Below are positions 51,446-60,788 of a DNA stretch of 64,000 bases, piece after piece. Within the stretch, counting starts at the first letter, position 1; every line of letters starts with the position of its first letter. The stretch is taken from NCBI GenBank assembly GCA_947625615.1, contig CANQPB010000004.1:1-64000 (forward strand), read 5' to 3'. The notes beneath the pieces were generated by a model, which saw nothing but the letters and a program-made list of their open reading frames with translations, made no database searches and had not been told where the DNA came from. The position numbers and the translations under genes were made by a program. This DNA comes from an uncultured Clostridia bacterium. Its GTDB lineage: Bacteria; Bacillota; Clostridia; Oscillospirales; Ruminococcaceae.

Positions 51446-52171
51446 TTACTCAAAAAGTATGTAATTTTTTATAGCGCGGTAAGTCTCGCCGTCCATGGAA
51501 TCGCAGAGGTAAAGCTCCTGCACCTGGCTGAAATAGTGGATCTTATCCCGAAGCGCGACAATTTCCCCGGCGAGCCCGCTATCTATAAGAAGCGCGCTCT
51601 CAAGCTCCTCGGCGCTCGCCGAATTTATGTTGACGCAGCGCCTCTCGGCCTTTTCGGACAGGATCTCCGTCTCCGGCGGCGGAGAAGTTTCGGGAGCGTC
51701 CGTTGTTTTCGGGGAGGTCATCGACGCAGGCTTGGTCTGTTCTATCGTTTGTGTTGAGGAGGTAGTATTTGGCGGTCCGCTCGCGGGTGTTTCTGCGGAG
51801 GCAGCCGTTTCGGTTGCCAAAGATTCTGCTGGTTTATCGGAGTAGAAATACTCTATTATGCGCGAATAGATAGTATCGCTTATGCCGCTGACGTCTTTTA
51901 GCTGGGAGACTTTTTTAAACCCGCCCATGGCGTCACGGTAGGCTATAATATCCCCCGCCTTGACCTCTCCGATGCCGCTTACGTTCATAAAGTCTTCCTT
52001 TGAGGCGGAGTTTATCACCGAGACGTCATAACCGCTGTCCGATTCCTCGGTGCCGGGCTGAACGATCCTTATCCCCTCGCGGCGAAAATGCTCGGACATG
52101 TAAACCGACGCCGAGGCTATGACTATCGCCGCAATACAGACGGCGATAAATACCTTTTCGGAGGTTTTCAT
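51446..52171 (-). CDS. ComEA-like membrane protein with two HhH domains
   Basis: The 241-aa protein has an N-terminal membrane anchor (about residues 7-25). A first helix-hairpin-helix domain follows ([20 protein letters not shown], about 50-110), then a Ser/Thr/Pro-rich linker (about 120-172) and a second one ([20 protein letters not shown], about 180-240). ComEA binds DNA outside the membrane during uptake. Two HhH copies with a long spacer are unusual for ComEA, so the exact role is open. It overlaps metK by 4 nt and is probably co-transcribed with it. Confidence 0.75.
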   Translation of the reverse strand: MKTSEKVFIAVCIAAIVIASASVYMSEHFRREGIRIVQPGTEESDSGYDVSVINSASKEDFMNVSGIGEVKAGDIIAYRDAMGGFKKVSQLKDVSGISDTIYSRIIEYFYSDKPAESLATETAASAETPASGPPNTTSSTQTIEQTKPASMTSPKTTDAPETSPPPETEILSEKAERRCVNINSASAEELESALLIDSGLAGEIVALRDKIHYFSQVQELYLCDSMDGETYRAIKNYILFE

Positions 52172-53337
52172 CTTACGGCGTCTAAAAGCTCGCCGATCTT
52201 ATCGGTGCGCTCCCACGGGACATTAAGATCTTCTCTGCCCATGTGGCCGTAAGCCGAAAGCGGAGTGTAGGAAAGCTCCCGAAGGCCAAGTAGATCGATT
52301 ATCGCGGCGGGCCTGAAATCGAAGACGTGCCCGACAGCGGCGGCAAGCTTGTCGTCGCTGAATTTGCCGGTGCCGAAGGTGTCTACCATAAGGGAGACCG
52401 GCTTTGCGACGCCGATTGCATAGGCAAGCTGAAGCTCGCACTTTTTTGCAAGCCCCGCGGCGACGATGTTCTTTGCGGCATACCTTGCGGCGTAGGCGGC
52501 CGAGCGGTCTACCTTGGTGGGATCCTTTCCGCTGAACGCTCCGCCGCCGTGGCGGGAATAGCCGCCGTAGGTGTCGACTATTATCTTTCTGCCGGTGAGG
52601 CCGCAGTCTCCCTGAGGGCCGCCGATTACAAATCTCCCGGTGGGATTTATGTAGTAGACGGTGTCGCCGTCCAAAAGCTCGGAAGGAATGACCTCACGGA
52701 TAACCTTTTCGATGATATCACTGCGGATAGTTTCCTGCGCGACGTCGGGATCGTGCTGGGCGGAGACAACGACGCTGTCTATCCTCACTGGCCTGTCGCC
52801 GTCGTATTCAACTGTCACCTGGCTCTTGCCGTCCGGCCTGAGATAGCCTATCTCCCCGCTCTTTCTTAGGTCTGAAAGCCGCTTTGCAAGCTTGTGGGCG
52901 TAGGATATCGGCATGGGCATGAGCTCGGGGGTCTCGTCGCAGGCAAAGCCGAACATCATTCCCTGGTCGCCGGCGCCGATGTCGAATTTTCCCGAGCCGC
53001 GGCTTTCAAGGGCGTTGTCGACGCCCATGGCTATGTCGGGCGACTGGTGGTTGACGGTGCTCAAAACGGCGCAGGTGTCGCAGTCGAAGCCGAATTTTGC
53101 GCGGTCGTAACCGACCTCGCGGACGACCTTGCGGACGATCTCGGGGATATCCAAAACCGCCTTTGAGGATATCTCGCCGCAGACGGTTATCATGCCGGTG
53201 GCAGCGATAGCCTCGCAGGCCACGCGGGACATCTTATCCTGCCTGAGGCATTCGTCCAAAACAGCCTCAGAAACGCGGTCGCAGAGCTTGTCGGGGTGAC
53301 CCTCGGTCACCGATTCGGACGTAAAAAGCTTTTTCAT
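52168..53337 (-). CDS. metK: S-adenosylmethionine synthetase
   Basis: The 389-aa protein has the MetK signatures: [20 protein letters not shown] near the N-terminus (methionine/ATP site), [12 protein letters not shown] and [18 protein letters not shown]. It makes SAM from methionine and ATP in the cytoplasm. The length is normal. It is preceded by a SAM-I riboswitch with its own terminator, so product levels should switch it off. The start has GGAGGA upstream. Confidence 0.97.
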   Translation of the reverse strand: MKKLFTSESVTEGHPDKLCDRVSEAVLDECLRQDKMSRVACEAIAATGMITVCGEISSKAVLDIPEIVRKVVREVGYDRAKFGFDCDTCAVLSTVNHQSPDIAMGVDNALESRGSGKFDIGAGDQGMMFGFACDETPELMPMPISYAHKLAKRLSDLRKSGEIGYLRPDGKSQVTVEYDGDRPVRIDSVVVSAQHDPDVAQETIRSDIIEKVIREVIPSELLDGDTVYYINPTGRFVIGGPQGDCGLTGRKIIVDTYGGYSRHGGGAFSGKDPTKVDRSAAYAARYAAKNIVAAGLAKKCELQLAYAIGVAKPVSLMVDTFGTGKFSDDKLAAAVGHVFDFRPAAIIDLLGLRELSYTPLSAYGHMGREDLNVPWERTDKIGELLDAVR

Positions 53338-53376
53338 TTATATTCCTCCGTTTAAAAATTCCGCTGATTTATCTAC

Positions 53377-53405
53377 AAAAAAGCGCACCCCGAAAGGAGC
53401 GCGCG
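53377..53405 (-). terminator. Intrinsic terminator of the SAM riboswitch
   Basis: On the - strand a GC-rich stem (GCGC-GCTCC with GGGGT-GCGC, TTTC loop) is followed by TTTTTT, between the aptamer and metK. It is the expression platform that should form when SAM is bound. Confidence 0.85.
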
Positions 53406-53418
53406 AAAATACGTCAGT

Positions 53419-53511
53419 CCTCATCTTTCGGTAAAACCGCAGGATTTAGCACCTTTAAAATAAGGTTGCCGGGCTTCACGGGGCCTGTTCCCTCCGCCGC
53501 TCTTGATAAGG
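53419..53511 (-). promoter_or_regulatory. SAM-I (S-box) riboswitch aptamer
   Basis: The - strand has the S-box blocks in order: CTTATCAAGAG, GGAGGGAACAGGCCC, TGAAGCCCGGCAACC, AAGGTGCTAAATCCTGC and GAAAGATGAGG. P1 is CCTTATC with GATGAGG. It stands before metK and is read from a consensus promoter. Confidence 0.95.
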
Positions 53512-53528
53512 CTTATTCATTTTTTAGT

Positions 53529-53557
53529 ATTATATATCAGTTTTTATGTTTTGTCAA
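53529..53557 (-). promoter_or_regulatory. Promoter of the SAM riboswitch-metK operon
   Basis: On the - strand TTGACA (complement of 53552-53557), 17 nt and TATAAT (complement of 53529-53534) form a perfect consensus promoter, 18 nt before the aptamer. Confidence 0.88.
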
Positions 53558-53579
53558 TAGCTAATTGCAATCTGATCGG

Positions 53580-54203
53580 TTATGTTCTTCCTTTAAGTAT
53601 TGGTGACAGCGGCTTATAAATCAACAGACATATCAGCGCGTCGATTAAGCCCTTTACAAAAGTAAACGGCAGATTAAAGATCACCAGACATTCAAGCAGA
53701 CCGTCTACACCCGCACGTATACTCTGATAAGCCTCGATAATTGCGTCAATACCGCCAAAAAGCTTTGCATATACAGGGTAGGAGATAAAATAATTTACCG
53801 GAACGCTTATCAGCGCCATTACAACCGCACCGCACAGCGAGGCGATGATTGCCGTTTTACGAGTCTTTCGGTATTTATAGATAAGCCCCGCGGTTGCAAC
53901 GAATGCTGCACCGAGAATAAAGTTGCACAGCTCGCCTATTCCCCCCGTGCTGCTGTGGAATATGAGGTTAAAAAGATTCTTGACCAAACATACCACAACG
54001 CCGCTTGTCGGGCCGATAGCAAAAGAGGCTATAAGCGCCGGCAGCTCCGAAACGTCCATTTTAACAAAGCCGGGTATCAACATCGGAAGGCTGAAATCCA
54101 AAAACATAAGTACGGTGGAAATCGCCGAAAGCATGGCCGTAACGGTCAGCTTTCTAATGCTGATAACCTTTGTTTTTGTCACATTTGCTTCTGTTCTGTC
54201 CAT
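53580..54203 (-). CDS. ribU: Riboflavin ECF transporter substrate component
   Basis: This 207-aa protein has about six membrane helices (for instance TVTAMLSAISTVLMFLDFSL) and the ECF S-component pattern. GFVKMDVSELPALIASFAIG and the LVKNLFNLIFHSSTGGIGEL segment are typical of RibU. The FMN riboswitch directly upstream confirms flavin uptake. Start chosen at ATG 54203, 9 nt after AAGGAG; the ATG at 54212 touches that site. Confidence 0.93.
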   Translation of the reverse strand: MDRTEANVTKTKVISIRKLTVTAMLSAISTVLMFLDFSLPMLIPGFVKMDVSELPALIASFAIGPTSGVVVCLVKNLFNLIFHSSTGGIGELCNFILGAAFVATAGLIYKYRKTRKTAIIASLCGAVVMALISVPVNYFISYPVYAKLFGGIDAIIEAYQSIRAGVDGLLECLVIFNLPFTFVKGLIDALICLLIYKPLSPILKGRT

Positions 54204-54216
54204 AAAAAACATCTCC

Positions 54217-54249
54217 TTAAAAAATAACCCGCGGAAAAATCCACGGGTT
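54217..54249 (-). terminator. Terminator of the FMN riboswitch
   Basis: On the - strand AACCCGTGG and CCGCGGGTT form a stem around TTTTT, followed by ATTTTTT, between the aptamer and ribU. Confidence 0.85.
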
Positions 54250-54261
54250 CATAAAAATGTT

Positions 54262-54367
54262 ATCTTCTCTTATCCGGACTTTACCGTCGGTATCGGAATT
54301 TCACCGATTCATGCCATTGCTCGCGGACTGTAACCGCCGGTCGGGAATTTCACCCAACCCCGAAGAT
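54262..54367 (-). promoter_or_regulatory. FMN riboswitch (RFN element)
   Basis: The - strand begins ATCTTCGGGG, contains GGGTGAAATTCCCGACCGGC and GGTGAAATTCCGATACCGAC, and ends AGTCCGGATAAGAGAAGAT, the standard RFN blocks. The ends ATCTTC/GAAGAT pair as P1. It should shut off ribU when FMN is plentiful. Confidence 0.96.
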
Positions 54368-54392
54368 ATATTTTATTCAGTTGTGAGGATAA

Positions 54393-54839
54393 TTACTCCT
54401 CGTCCGGCTCCTCGCCGTCGTCTTCGTCTTCCTCGAAATCGTCAAGATCGAATTCAAGGTGCTCGCCGCAGTTGGGGCAGTCGAGCGCGCCGTCTTCAAG
54501 CATGAGATCGTTGAGCTCTATCGTGTCGCCGCAGGTGGGGCAGGTGACCTCGTAGGTGCAGTCATCATCGTCGTCGTCATCGCAGTGACAATGGCAGTGG
54601 CACCCCTCGCCGTCATCTTCGCCGAAGACCTCGTCCTCTACGTCGGAAAGATCCTCGTCTATGGTCGAGCAGAATTCGACGATATCGTCGACGTCGGCGT
54701 CGATGGTGTCTACGGTCTCGCAGATCTCCTTGACGACGTCGTAAAGCGCAAGAAGGATCTTGCCCTCCTTGGTGGAATCGTCAACGGTGAGGCCGTCCAT
54801 AAGGCCCTTAAGATAGGCCGCTTTTTCGGAAAGCATCAT
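54393..54839 (-). CDS. CD1247-type acidic zinc-ribbon protein
   Basis: The 148-aa protein has a helical N-terminal domain (SEKAAYLKGLMDGLTVDDST) seen in Clostridia. A very acidic middle carries a Cys/His cluster (CHCHCHCDDDDDDDC). A Cys4 zinc ribbon follows (CPTCGDTI...CPNCGEHL), and an acidic tail ends it. Start is at 54839 with AGAAAGGAAG upstream; an earlier in-frame ATG precedes that site. Function is not known; the metal sites suggest zinc binding or sensing. Confidence 0.75.
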   Translation of the reverse strand: MMLSEKAAYLKGLMDGLTVDDSTKEGKILLALYDVVKEICETVDTIDADVDDIVEFCSTIDEDLSDVEDEVFGEDDGEGCHCHCHCDDDDDDDCTYEVTCPTCGDTIELNDLMLEDGALDCPNCGEHLEFDLDDFEEDEDDGEEPDEE

Positions 54840-54879
54840 AAATCTTCCTTTCTGAATATAATCGGAATTTTTACCGAAA

Positions 54880-55437
54880 TTACGCTCTTTGCATATACTC
54901 ACCGGTGCGTGTGTCGATTCTGATAACGTCGCCTTCGTTGATGAACAGCGGCACCTTTATCTCCGCGCCGGTTTCAAGGGTGGCGGGCTTGGTGGCGTTG
55001 GTGGCGGTGTCGCCCTTAAAGCCGGGATCGGTCTGGGTGACTACGAGATCGACAAAGAACGGGGGCTCGACGCCAAACACCTTGCCCTTGTAGGAAAGAA
55101 TGGTGCAAACCATATTTTCCTTGACGAATCGGAAGTTGTCGCCAACGTCGCTGGGGCTTACGGGTACCTGCTCGTATGTCTCCTGATCCATGAAGTAGTA
55201 GAGCTCGCCATCGGAGTAGGAATATTCCATATCCTTTCTCTCGATGAAAGCGGTGGGGAATTTGGCGGTCGGGTTGTAGGATTTTTCAACGACCGCGCCG
55301 GTGAGGACGTTCTTGGTCTTGGTTCTTACGAACGCCGCACCCTTGCCGGGTTTGACGTGCTGGAACTCGATGACCTGCATTACGTTGCCGTCCTCTTCAA
55401 ATGTTACTCCGTTTCTGAAATCACCTGCTGTAATCAT
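54880..55437 (-). CDS. efp: Translation elongation factor P
   Basis: The 185-aa length and the three beta-barrel pattern are those of EF-P. The tip loop [20 protein letters not shown] holds the conserved Lys, and EYMQRA ends the protein as in the family. It relieves ribosome stalling at polyproline. It has its own promoter at 55516-55544. Confidence 0.96.
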   Translation of the reverse strand: MITAGDFRNGVTFEEDGNVMQVIEFQHVKPGKGAAFVRTKTKNVLTGAVVEKSYNPTAKFPTAFIERKDMEYSYSDGELYYFMDQETYEQVPVSPSDVGDNFRFVKENMVCTILSYKGKVFGVEPPFFVDLVVTQTDPGFKGDTATNATKPATLETGAEIKVPLFINEGDVIRIDTRTGEYMQRA

Positions 55438-55515
55438 AGCTTGGTGTCCTCACTTTCCGCGGGGGCTGCCCGCAATTTCTGTCTTTTATGTTTCCATTGC
55501 ATTGGGTTACAGTAT

Positions 55516-55544
55516 ATTGTAACCTATCTTTTGAATAAATGCAA
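55516..55544 (-). promoter_or_regulatory. Promoter of efp
   Basis: On the - strand TTGCAT (complement of 55539-55544), 17 nt and TACAAT (complement of 55516-55521) stand about 80 nt before efp. Confidence 0.75.
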
Positions 55545-55551
55545 GTGATTT

Positions 55552-56616
55552 TTACAAAGAAATTAAATTTTTCTTCGCCAAAGTCATATTTTCGCAGCCG
55601 TTCTGCTTAATTATGACAAAATCTTCAATTCTTACGCCGAATTCGTCCGGAAGATATATGCCCGGCTCTACGGTGACTATCATGTTTTCCTCAAAGACAT
55701 GCTTTGAAGACGGCGCGGCGTTCGGGGTCTCGTGGATCTCCATTCCGACGCCGTGGCCGAGCGAATGGCCGAAGGCCTCGCCGTAGCCCGCCTCGGTGAT
55801 GATATCCCTTGCAACCTTGTCGATATCGGCGCCGCGCTCCCCTGCCTTTATCCTGTCAATGGCGGCAAGCTGAGCCTTAAGGACGATGTCGTAGATCTTC
55901 TGCATTTTTTCGGTGGGCTTTCCTACGCAGACGGTTCTCGTCATGTCGCTGTGGTAACCCTCGTAGGTCGCGCCGTAGTCCATTAGTACAAATTCGTTGG
56001 GCTGAACGGGGCGGTCGGTGGGGACGCCGTGGCACAAAGAGGTATTCGGCCCCGAGACGGCTATCGTGTCGAACGAAAGAGCCTCGGCCCCGTGGGAGAG
56101 CATGTAGTAGTCGAGGTGAAGGCCTATCTCCTTTTCGGTGACGCCAGGCCTGATGAAATTGAGGACGTCCTCAAAGGCAGCCTCGGCTATTCTCTGCGCC
56201 TTGATGATCTTGTCTATCTCGTCCTGGGTCTTGACGATCCTCAGCCTGTCTATAGCGTCGCTGAGGGCGTCGGAATCGTCTATCTCGGCCTTTATCGTCT
56301 TTCTCATGGCGTTGAGACGGGCGACCGTTAAGGTGCGGCTCTCAATGGCGACGGTTTTTGCGCCGTGGCGGGCGAGGATCTCGTTGATCTGATCGGAAAG
56401 CTTGCCCTGCATGATCACCTCGGCGTCGTGAACGGTCTTCTGCGCCTTTTCTATGTAGCGAAAGTCGATGATGAGGTAAGCCTTTTCCCGGGTGACGAGC
56501 ACCGTGCCGGCCGACGACTTCATGCCGGTCATATAGCGGCGGTTGACGTCTTCGGTGATAAGCGCGGCGTCAACGCTGTCCGGCAGATTCTGCATAAGTC
56601 TTTCGTATTTTGTCAT
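55552..56616 (-). CDS. M24 family Xaa-Pro aminopeptidase
   Basis: The 354-aa protein has a creatinase-type N-terminal domain and a pita-bread catalytic domain. Visible metal-site segments are FVLMDYGATYEGYHSDMTRT (two Asp), GHSLGHGVGMEIHETP (His), MIVTVEPGIY (Glu) and FGVRIEDFVII (Glu). It removes N-terminal residues before proline. It lies directly upstream of efp in the same direction, a common Firmicutes pairing. Confidence 0.93.
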   Translation of the reverse strand: MTKYERLMQNLPDSVDAALITEDVNRRYMTGMKSSAGTVLVTREKAYLIIDFRYIEKAQKTVHDAEVIMQGKLSDQINEILARHGAKTVAIESRTLTVARLNAMRKTIKAEIDDSDALSDAIDRLRIVKTQDEIDKIIKAQRIAEAAFEDVLNFIRPGVTEKEIGLHLDYYMLSHGAEALSFDTIAVSGPNTSLCHGVPTDRPVQPNEFVLMDYGATYEGYHSDMTRTVCVGKPTEKMQKIYDIVLKAQLAAIDRIKAGERGADIDKVARDIITEAGYGEAFGHSLGHGVGMEIHETPNAAPSSKHVFEENMIVTVEPGIYLPDEFGVRIEDFVIIKQNGCENMTLAKKNLISL

Positions 56617-56628
56617 GGTTATTCCTCC

Positions 56629-57480
56629 CTATATAAATTCAAGATAATGCTTTTTCATCGCAAGGGCGTCGGAATCCTGTGTGCCGGCGCTTTCGCATAT
56701 AAATGTTGGCGAGAGATTTTTCTTGGCAATAAGCTCCATAAGCGGCTCGAAGCGGGGGCCGTAAAGCTCGTCTTCAAAGGTGAGATGCTTTTTCTCGCCT
56801 CCGCCGGGGGTATATTCTATCTTCGAAAAATGAGAATGGAATATTTTCAGCCTGTCGCTGCCAAGGCGGTTTTCGATTTCGTCGAGGATATGCTCAAAAG
56901 CCTCTTTTGAATTGACCTTGCCGAGGGTTCTCGCGTTAAGGTGGCCGAAGTCTACCGTCGGTAAAAAGCTGTCGTCGAGGCGGCAAAGCTCCAAAACCTC
57001 TTCAAGGTTTCCGAGCTGATTGAATTTTCCCATAGTCTCGGGGCAGAAGATAATGTCTTCATAGCCCGCGGCGACGGCGGCCTCTCGGGCGCGCTTCAAG
57101 GTATCCTTGGCGAGCGAAAGCGCTTCCTCGCGGGAGATCTTCGAGCAGGAGCCGGAGTGAATGACTATTCTCTTCGCGCCCATTTTTTGGGCGGCGGCCG
57201 CGCTCTGGAGTATGTAGTCTATCGACTTGTCGCGCTTTTCCGGCTCAATGCCGGAGAGCGAGATGAAATAGGGCGAATGCAGAGAAAGAGTTATCCCGAA
57301 TTTTTCCGCCTTTTCCTTTAAAGCGGCGGCGACGGAATCGGAGACCCTTACCCCCTGCCCGCACTGATATTCAAATGCGTCGAGGCCCATTTCGCTTAAG
57401 TATTCCGGCATTTCCGTTGATGACTTGTGCGACTTTGAAAATTCCTCCGAGCTTCCGGCGGGGCCGAATATTGCACTCAT
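56629..57480 (-). CDS. Deoxyribonuclease IV-like AP endonuclease
   Basis: The 283-aa TIM-barrel protein has the Nfo-family residues: SLHSPYFISL (His), RIVIHSGSCSK (His), IIFCPETMGKFNQLG (Glu), FLPTVDFGHLNART (Asp, His), IFHSHFSKIEY (His) and PTFICESAGT (Glu). It probably cleaves abasic sites in DNA with three zinc ions. The family also includes sugar isomerases, but these segments favour endonuclease IV. Confidence 0.85.
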   Translation of the reverse strand: MSAIFGPAGSSEEFSKSHKSSTEMPEYLSEMGLDAFEYQCGQGVRVSDSVAAALKEKAEKFGITLSLHSPYFISLSGIEPEKRDKSIDYILQSAAAAQKMGAKRIVIHSGSCSKISREEALSLAKDTLKRAREAAVAAGYEDIIFCPETMGKFNQLGNLEEVLELCRLDDSFLPTVDFGHLNARTLGKVNSKEAFEHILDEIENRLGSDRLKIFHSHFSKIEYTPGGGEKKHLTFEDELYGPRFEPLMELIAKKNLSPTFICESAGTQDSDALAMKKHYLEFI

Positions 57481-57484
57481 TTTA

Positions 57485-57967
57485 TCACTCCTTTTTGGGA
57501 AGCAGCGGGCGCTCCAAAAATCTCTTTACGCGAAACCAGAAGCCGGTCTCGTATTCTATCGGAAAGACGAAAATTGAGCGTATGCCCGCAAGCTTGCAGC
57601 CTATAACATCGGTAAAAATCTGATCCCCGACAGAGGCTACGCGCCGCTTGTCTGTGCCGAGGCGGCGGCAGGCCTCGTTAAATCCCGACGGAAGCGGCTT
57701 GCGGCCGTCCGGGACAAATTCGAGTCCGAGATAATCTGCAAAGGGCTTTACCCTTTCGGCGTGATTGTTAGAAACGATGATCATTTTAAGATCGGTTTTT
57801 CGGATATTTCTGAACCATTCAAGCCTTGCGGGATCGGGTACGGGATTGTTGTGGGTGGTCAGGGTGTTGTCGAGATCTAAGATAAGGGCGTCTATGCCCT
57901 CCCGACGGAAAAAGTCCGCAGGGATATCGGCGATCGAGCCGAAAACGTAGTCCGGCCTATGAAGCAA
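57485..57967 (-). CDS. YqeG family HAD phosphatase
   Basis: The 160-aa protein has HAD motif I ALILDLDNTLTTHNN, motif II IIVSNNH and motif III/IV RVASVGDQIFTDVIGCKLAG. Length and motifs fit the YqeG subfamily (HAD IIIA). Its substrate is not known with certainty. The stop lies 5 nt before the AP endonuclease-like gene in the same direction. Confidence 0.9.
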   Translation of the reverse strand: MLHRPDYVFGSIADIPADFFRREGIDALILDLDNTLTTHNNPVPDPARLEWFRNIRKTDLKMIIVSNNHAERVKPFADYLGLEFVPDGRKPLPSGFNEACRRLGTDKRRVASVGDQIFTDVIGCKLAGIRSIFVFPIEYETGFWFRVKRFLERPLLPKKE

Positions 57968-58028
57968 AAGATCAGCTCCTTAAAAAGCAAAGCGAACAGA
58001 AAACTGCCCGCTTCGTTTTTATATGCAC

Positions 58029-58202
58029 TTAATATTTGCGCTTACGAGCAGCTTCAGACTTTTTCTTGCGCTTAACCGAAGGCTTTTCGTAATGCTCGCG
58101 CTTGCGAACTTCGGCAATAACGCCGTCTCTGGCGCAGGATCTCTTAAAGCGTTTGAGAGCTGTATCCAAAGATTCGTTTTTGCCGACACGAACTTCTGCC
58201 AT
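58029..58202 (-). CDS. rpsU: 30S ribosomal protein S21
   Basis: The 57-aa protein begins [20 protein letters not shown] and ends in the basic tail [14 protein letters not shown], diagnostic for S21. The start has GGAGGGA upstream and a promoter at 58270-58298. A longer frame overlapping it on the same strand (58019-58228) is a shadow. Confidence 0.97.
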   Translation of the reverse strand: MAEVRVGKNESLDTALKRFKRSCARDGVIAEVRKREHYEKPSVKRKKKSEAARKRKY

Positions 58203-58269
58203 TTACTGTTCCCTCCCTTAGCCGCCATGGGGCGAAGGTATTTTACATTTCACCGCAATGTACCCTTTG

Positions 58270-58298
58270 ATTATATACCATATTCGCCAATAAGTCAA
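58270..58298 (-). promoter_or_regulatory. Promoter of rpsU
   Basis: On the - strand TTGACT (complement of 58293-58298), 17 nt and TATAAT (complement of 58270-58275) stand 68 nt before the rpsU start. Confidence 0.85.
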
Positions 58299-58327
58299 TA
58301 CCCAAAAGGCAAAAAACTGTAAGTTTT

Positions 58328-60733
58328 TTATTTTGCGACAATGTTCACAAGTCTGCCTCTGACATAAATGGCCTTTAAGACGTTCTTTCCTATAAGCTCG
58401 GAGGCGATTCTTTCGCGGCTCTTTGCGGCGGTAATGACCTCGTCGTCGCTCGCGTCGACGCTGACGGTGAGCCTGTCCTTGACCTTGCCGTTTATCTGAA
58501 CGGCCACCTCTACCTCGTCGTCATGGCAGAGGGCTTCGTCATATTTCGGCCAGGAGGCGTCGTGGATATATCCGCCGAAGCCCTGAGCCTCATAGATCTC
58601 CTCGGTGATATGCGGGGCGAACGGGTAGAGAAGTATGCAGAAATCCCTGAGCTCCGCGCGCGTCACCGAGCCGGAAGCCGTGAAGTCGTTTAAAAGCGTC
58701 ATCAGCGCAGCTACTGCGGTGTTGTACTTCGTGGCGTCTATATCGGAAGTGACCTTTTTGATCGTCTTATGCATCTTTGATACAAACTCGGGGCGGTAGC
58801 CGTCACCGCCGGTTAAAATGTCCTGAAGTCCCCAAACCCTGTCGAGGAATCTCTTGCAGCCGGTGACGCCGCTTTCCGACCAGGGCGCGGCCTTTTCGTA
58901 GTCGCCCATAAAGAGGACGTATGTCCTTAAGGTGTCGGCGCCGTAGACCTTAATTACGCTGAGAGGATCGACGACGTTGCCCTTTGACTTCGACATCTTC
59001 TCGCCGTCGGGGCCTAAAACGAGGCCGATGCAGGTGCGCTTCATGTAAGGCTCGGGGGTGTTTACCGCGCCGATGTCGTAGAGGAAGCGATGCCAGAACT
59101 GCGAGTAGATCATATGGCGGGTGACGTGCTCGTTGCCGCCGTTGTACCAGTCGACGGGGAGCCAGTATTCAAGAGCCTCTTTTGAGGCGAACTCGTTCCG
59201 GTTGTGCGGGTCGGCATATCTTAAGTAGTACCAGCTCGAGCCGGCCCACTGAGGCATGGTGTCGGTCTCGCGCCTGGCGTCGCCGCCGCACTTGGGGCAC
59301 TTGCAGTGAACAAATTCCTCTATCCTTGCAAGAGGGCTTTCGCCGTCGGTGCCGGGCTCGAAATTCTCGACCGGCGGGAGCTTTAACGGAAGCTCGTCGT
59401 AGGGCACGCCGACAAGGCCGCAATGCGGGCAGTGGACGATAGGTATGGGTTCGCCCCAGTAGCGCTGGCGGTTGAAAGCCCAATCCTTCATTCTGTACTG
59501 AACGCCCTTCTCGCCGATCCCCTTTTCGGTCAGAAATTCGAGCATTTTAGCTATAGAATCCTTTTTGTTGGTCATGCCGTTGAGAACGCCGGAATTTATC
59601 ATCTCGCCGTCGCCGGTGTAGGCTTCCTTTGAGATGTCCCCGCCCTTGATGACCTCGATTATATCTATTCCGAATTTTTTGGCGAATTCCCAGTCGCGCT
59701 GATCGTGCGCGGGAACTGCCATTATGGCGCCGGTGCCGTAGCCCATCATTACATAGTCCGATATGTAAATCGGGATTTCCTTGCCGTTGACGGGGTTTAC
59801 CGCGCTTAAGCCCTCGAGCCTTACGCCGGTCTTGTCCTTGACAAGCTGGGTGCGCTCGAATTCGGTCTTTTTGGCGCATTCCGCCCTATATGCCTTTATT
59901 TCGTCCATATTCTTGATAGCGCCGCTGCTGCGGTCAATTACGGGGTGCTCCGGCGCGATAACCATGAAGGTGACGCCGTAAAGGGTATCGGGACGAGTGG
60001 TGTATATTCTCAGTTTTTCGTCCGAGCCTATGAGCCCGAAATCCACAAACGCGCCGGTGGATTTTCCTATCCAGTTTTCCTGCTGCGCCTTGACGTAAGG
60101 CGGGTAGTCGACACGCGCTATGCCCTCAAGGAGCTTTTCGCAGTATTCGGTTATCCTTAAATACCATACCTCCTTGGGAAGCTGGATAATATCGCTGTGG
60201 CAGACGTCGCACTTGCCGCCCTGGGAATCCTCATTGGAAAGGACGACTTTGCAGCTCGGGCAGTAGTTGACGAGGGCGGTGTCGCGGAAAGCGAGGCCGT
60301 TTTCAAACATCTTGAGGAATATCCACTGCGTCCATTTGTAGTAGTTTTCGTCCGAGGTGTCTATAACGCGCGACCAGTCGAAGCTGTAACCCACCTTTTT
60401 CATCTGATCGGAAAAATGTGCGATGTTCTTATCGGTGGAAACTCTCGGGTGAACGCCGGTCTTTATAGCGTAGTTCTCGGCGGGAAGCCCGAAGGCGTCG
60501 AAGCCCATCGGGAAGAGGACGTTGTAGCCCTCAAGCCTCTTTTTGCGGGAAAGCGCCTCAAGGCCGGTATACGCCTTTATGTGGCCGACATGAAGCCCCG
60601 CGCCCGAGGGATAGGGAAACTCGACAAGGGCGTAATACTTCGGCTTGGTGCGATCGATTTTTACCTCGAAGGTTTTGTTGTCCTCCCAGTATTTCTGCCA
60701 TTTCGCTTCGATGGCGGAAAAATCGTATTTCAT
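58328..60733 (-). CDS. leuS: Leucyl-tRNA synthetase
   Basis: This 801-aa class I synthetase has the HIGH motif as HVGH in YPSGAGLHVGHIKAY (residues 48-51) and KMSKS in GEKMSKSKGNVVDP. The editing domain (TTRPDTLYGVTFMVIAPEHP) and the zinc site (CPSCKVVLSNEDSQGGKCDVC) are present. Length is normal. It charges tRNA-Leu. AAAAAGGACTGATATAA precedes the ATG. Confidence 0.97.
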   Translation of the reverse strand: MKYDFSAIEAKWQKYWEDNKTFEVKIDRTKPKYYALVEFPYPSGAGLHVGHIKAYTGLEALSRKKRLEGYNVLFPMGFDAFGLPAENYAIKTGVHPRVSTDKNIAHFSDQMKKVGYSFDWSRVIDTSDENYYKWTQWIFLKMFENGLAFRDTALVNYCPSCKVVLSNEDSQGGKCDVCHSDIIQLPKEVWYLRITEYCEKLLEGIARVDYPPYVKAQQENWIGKSTGAFVDFGLIGSDEKLRIYTTRPDTLYGVTFMVIAPEHPVIDRSSGAIKNMDEIKAYRAECAKKTEFERTQLVKDKTGVRLEGLSAVNPVNGKEIPIYISDYVMMGYGTGAIMAVPAHDQRDWEFAKKFGIDIIEVIKGGDISKEAYTGDGEMINSGVLNGMTNKKDSIAKMLEFLTEKGIGEKGVQYRMKDWAFNRQRYWGEPIPIVHCPHCGLVGVPYDELPLKLPPVENFEPGTDGESPLARIEEFVHCKCPKCGGDARRETDTMPQWAGSSWYYLRYADPHNRNEFASKEALEYWLPVDWYNGGNEHVTRHMIYSQFWHRFLYDIGAVNTPEPYMKRTCIGLVLGPDGEKMSKSKGNVVDPLSVIKVYGADTLRTYVLFMGDYEKAAPWSESGVTGCKRFLDRVWGLQDILTGGDGYRPEFVSKMHKTIKKVTSDIDATKYNTAVAALMTLLNDFTASGSVTRAELRDFCILLYPFAPHITEEIYEAQGFGGYIHDASWPKYDEALCHDDEVEVAVQINGKVKDRLTVSVDASDDEVITAAKSRERIASELIGKNVLKAIYVRGRLVNIVAK

Positions 60734-60788
60734 TTATATCAGTCCTTTTTAAATTGAAAGATAAAGCAAACGCTTACCGGCTATTTTA

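Noticed and set aside
58019..58228. 69-aa frame on the - strand overlapping rpsU
   Set aside because: The adjacent frame encodes an unmistakable S21 with a good ribosome site.
52327..60757. Long + strand frames opposite metK, efp, the M24 peptidase gene and leuS
   Set aside because: They are mirror frames of GC-rich conserved genes with no family resemblance.
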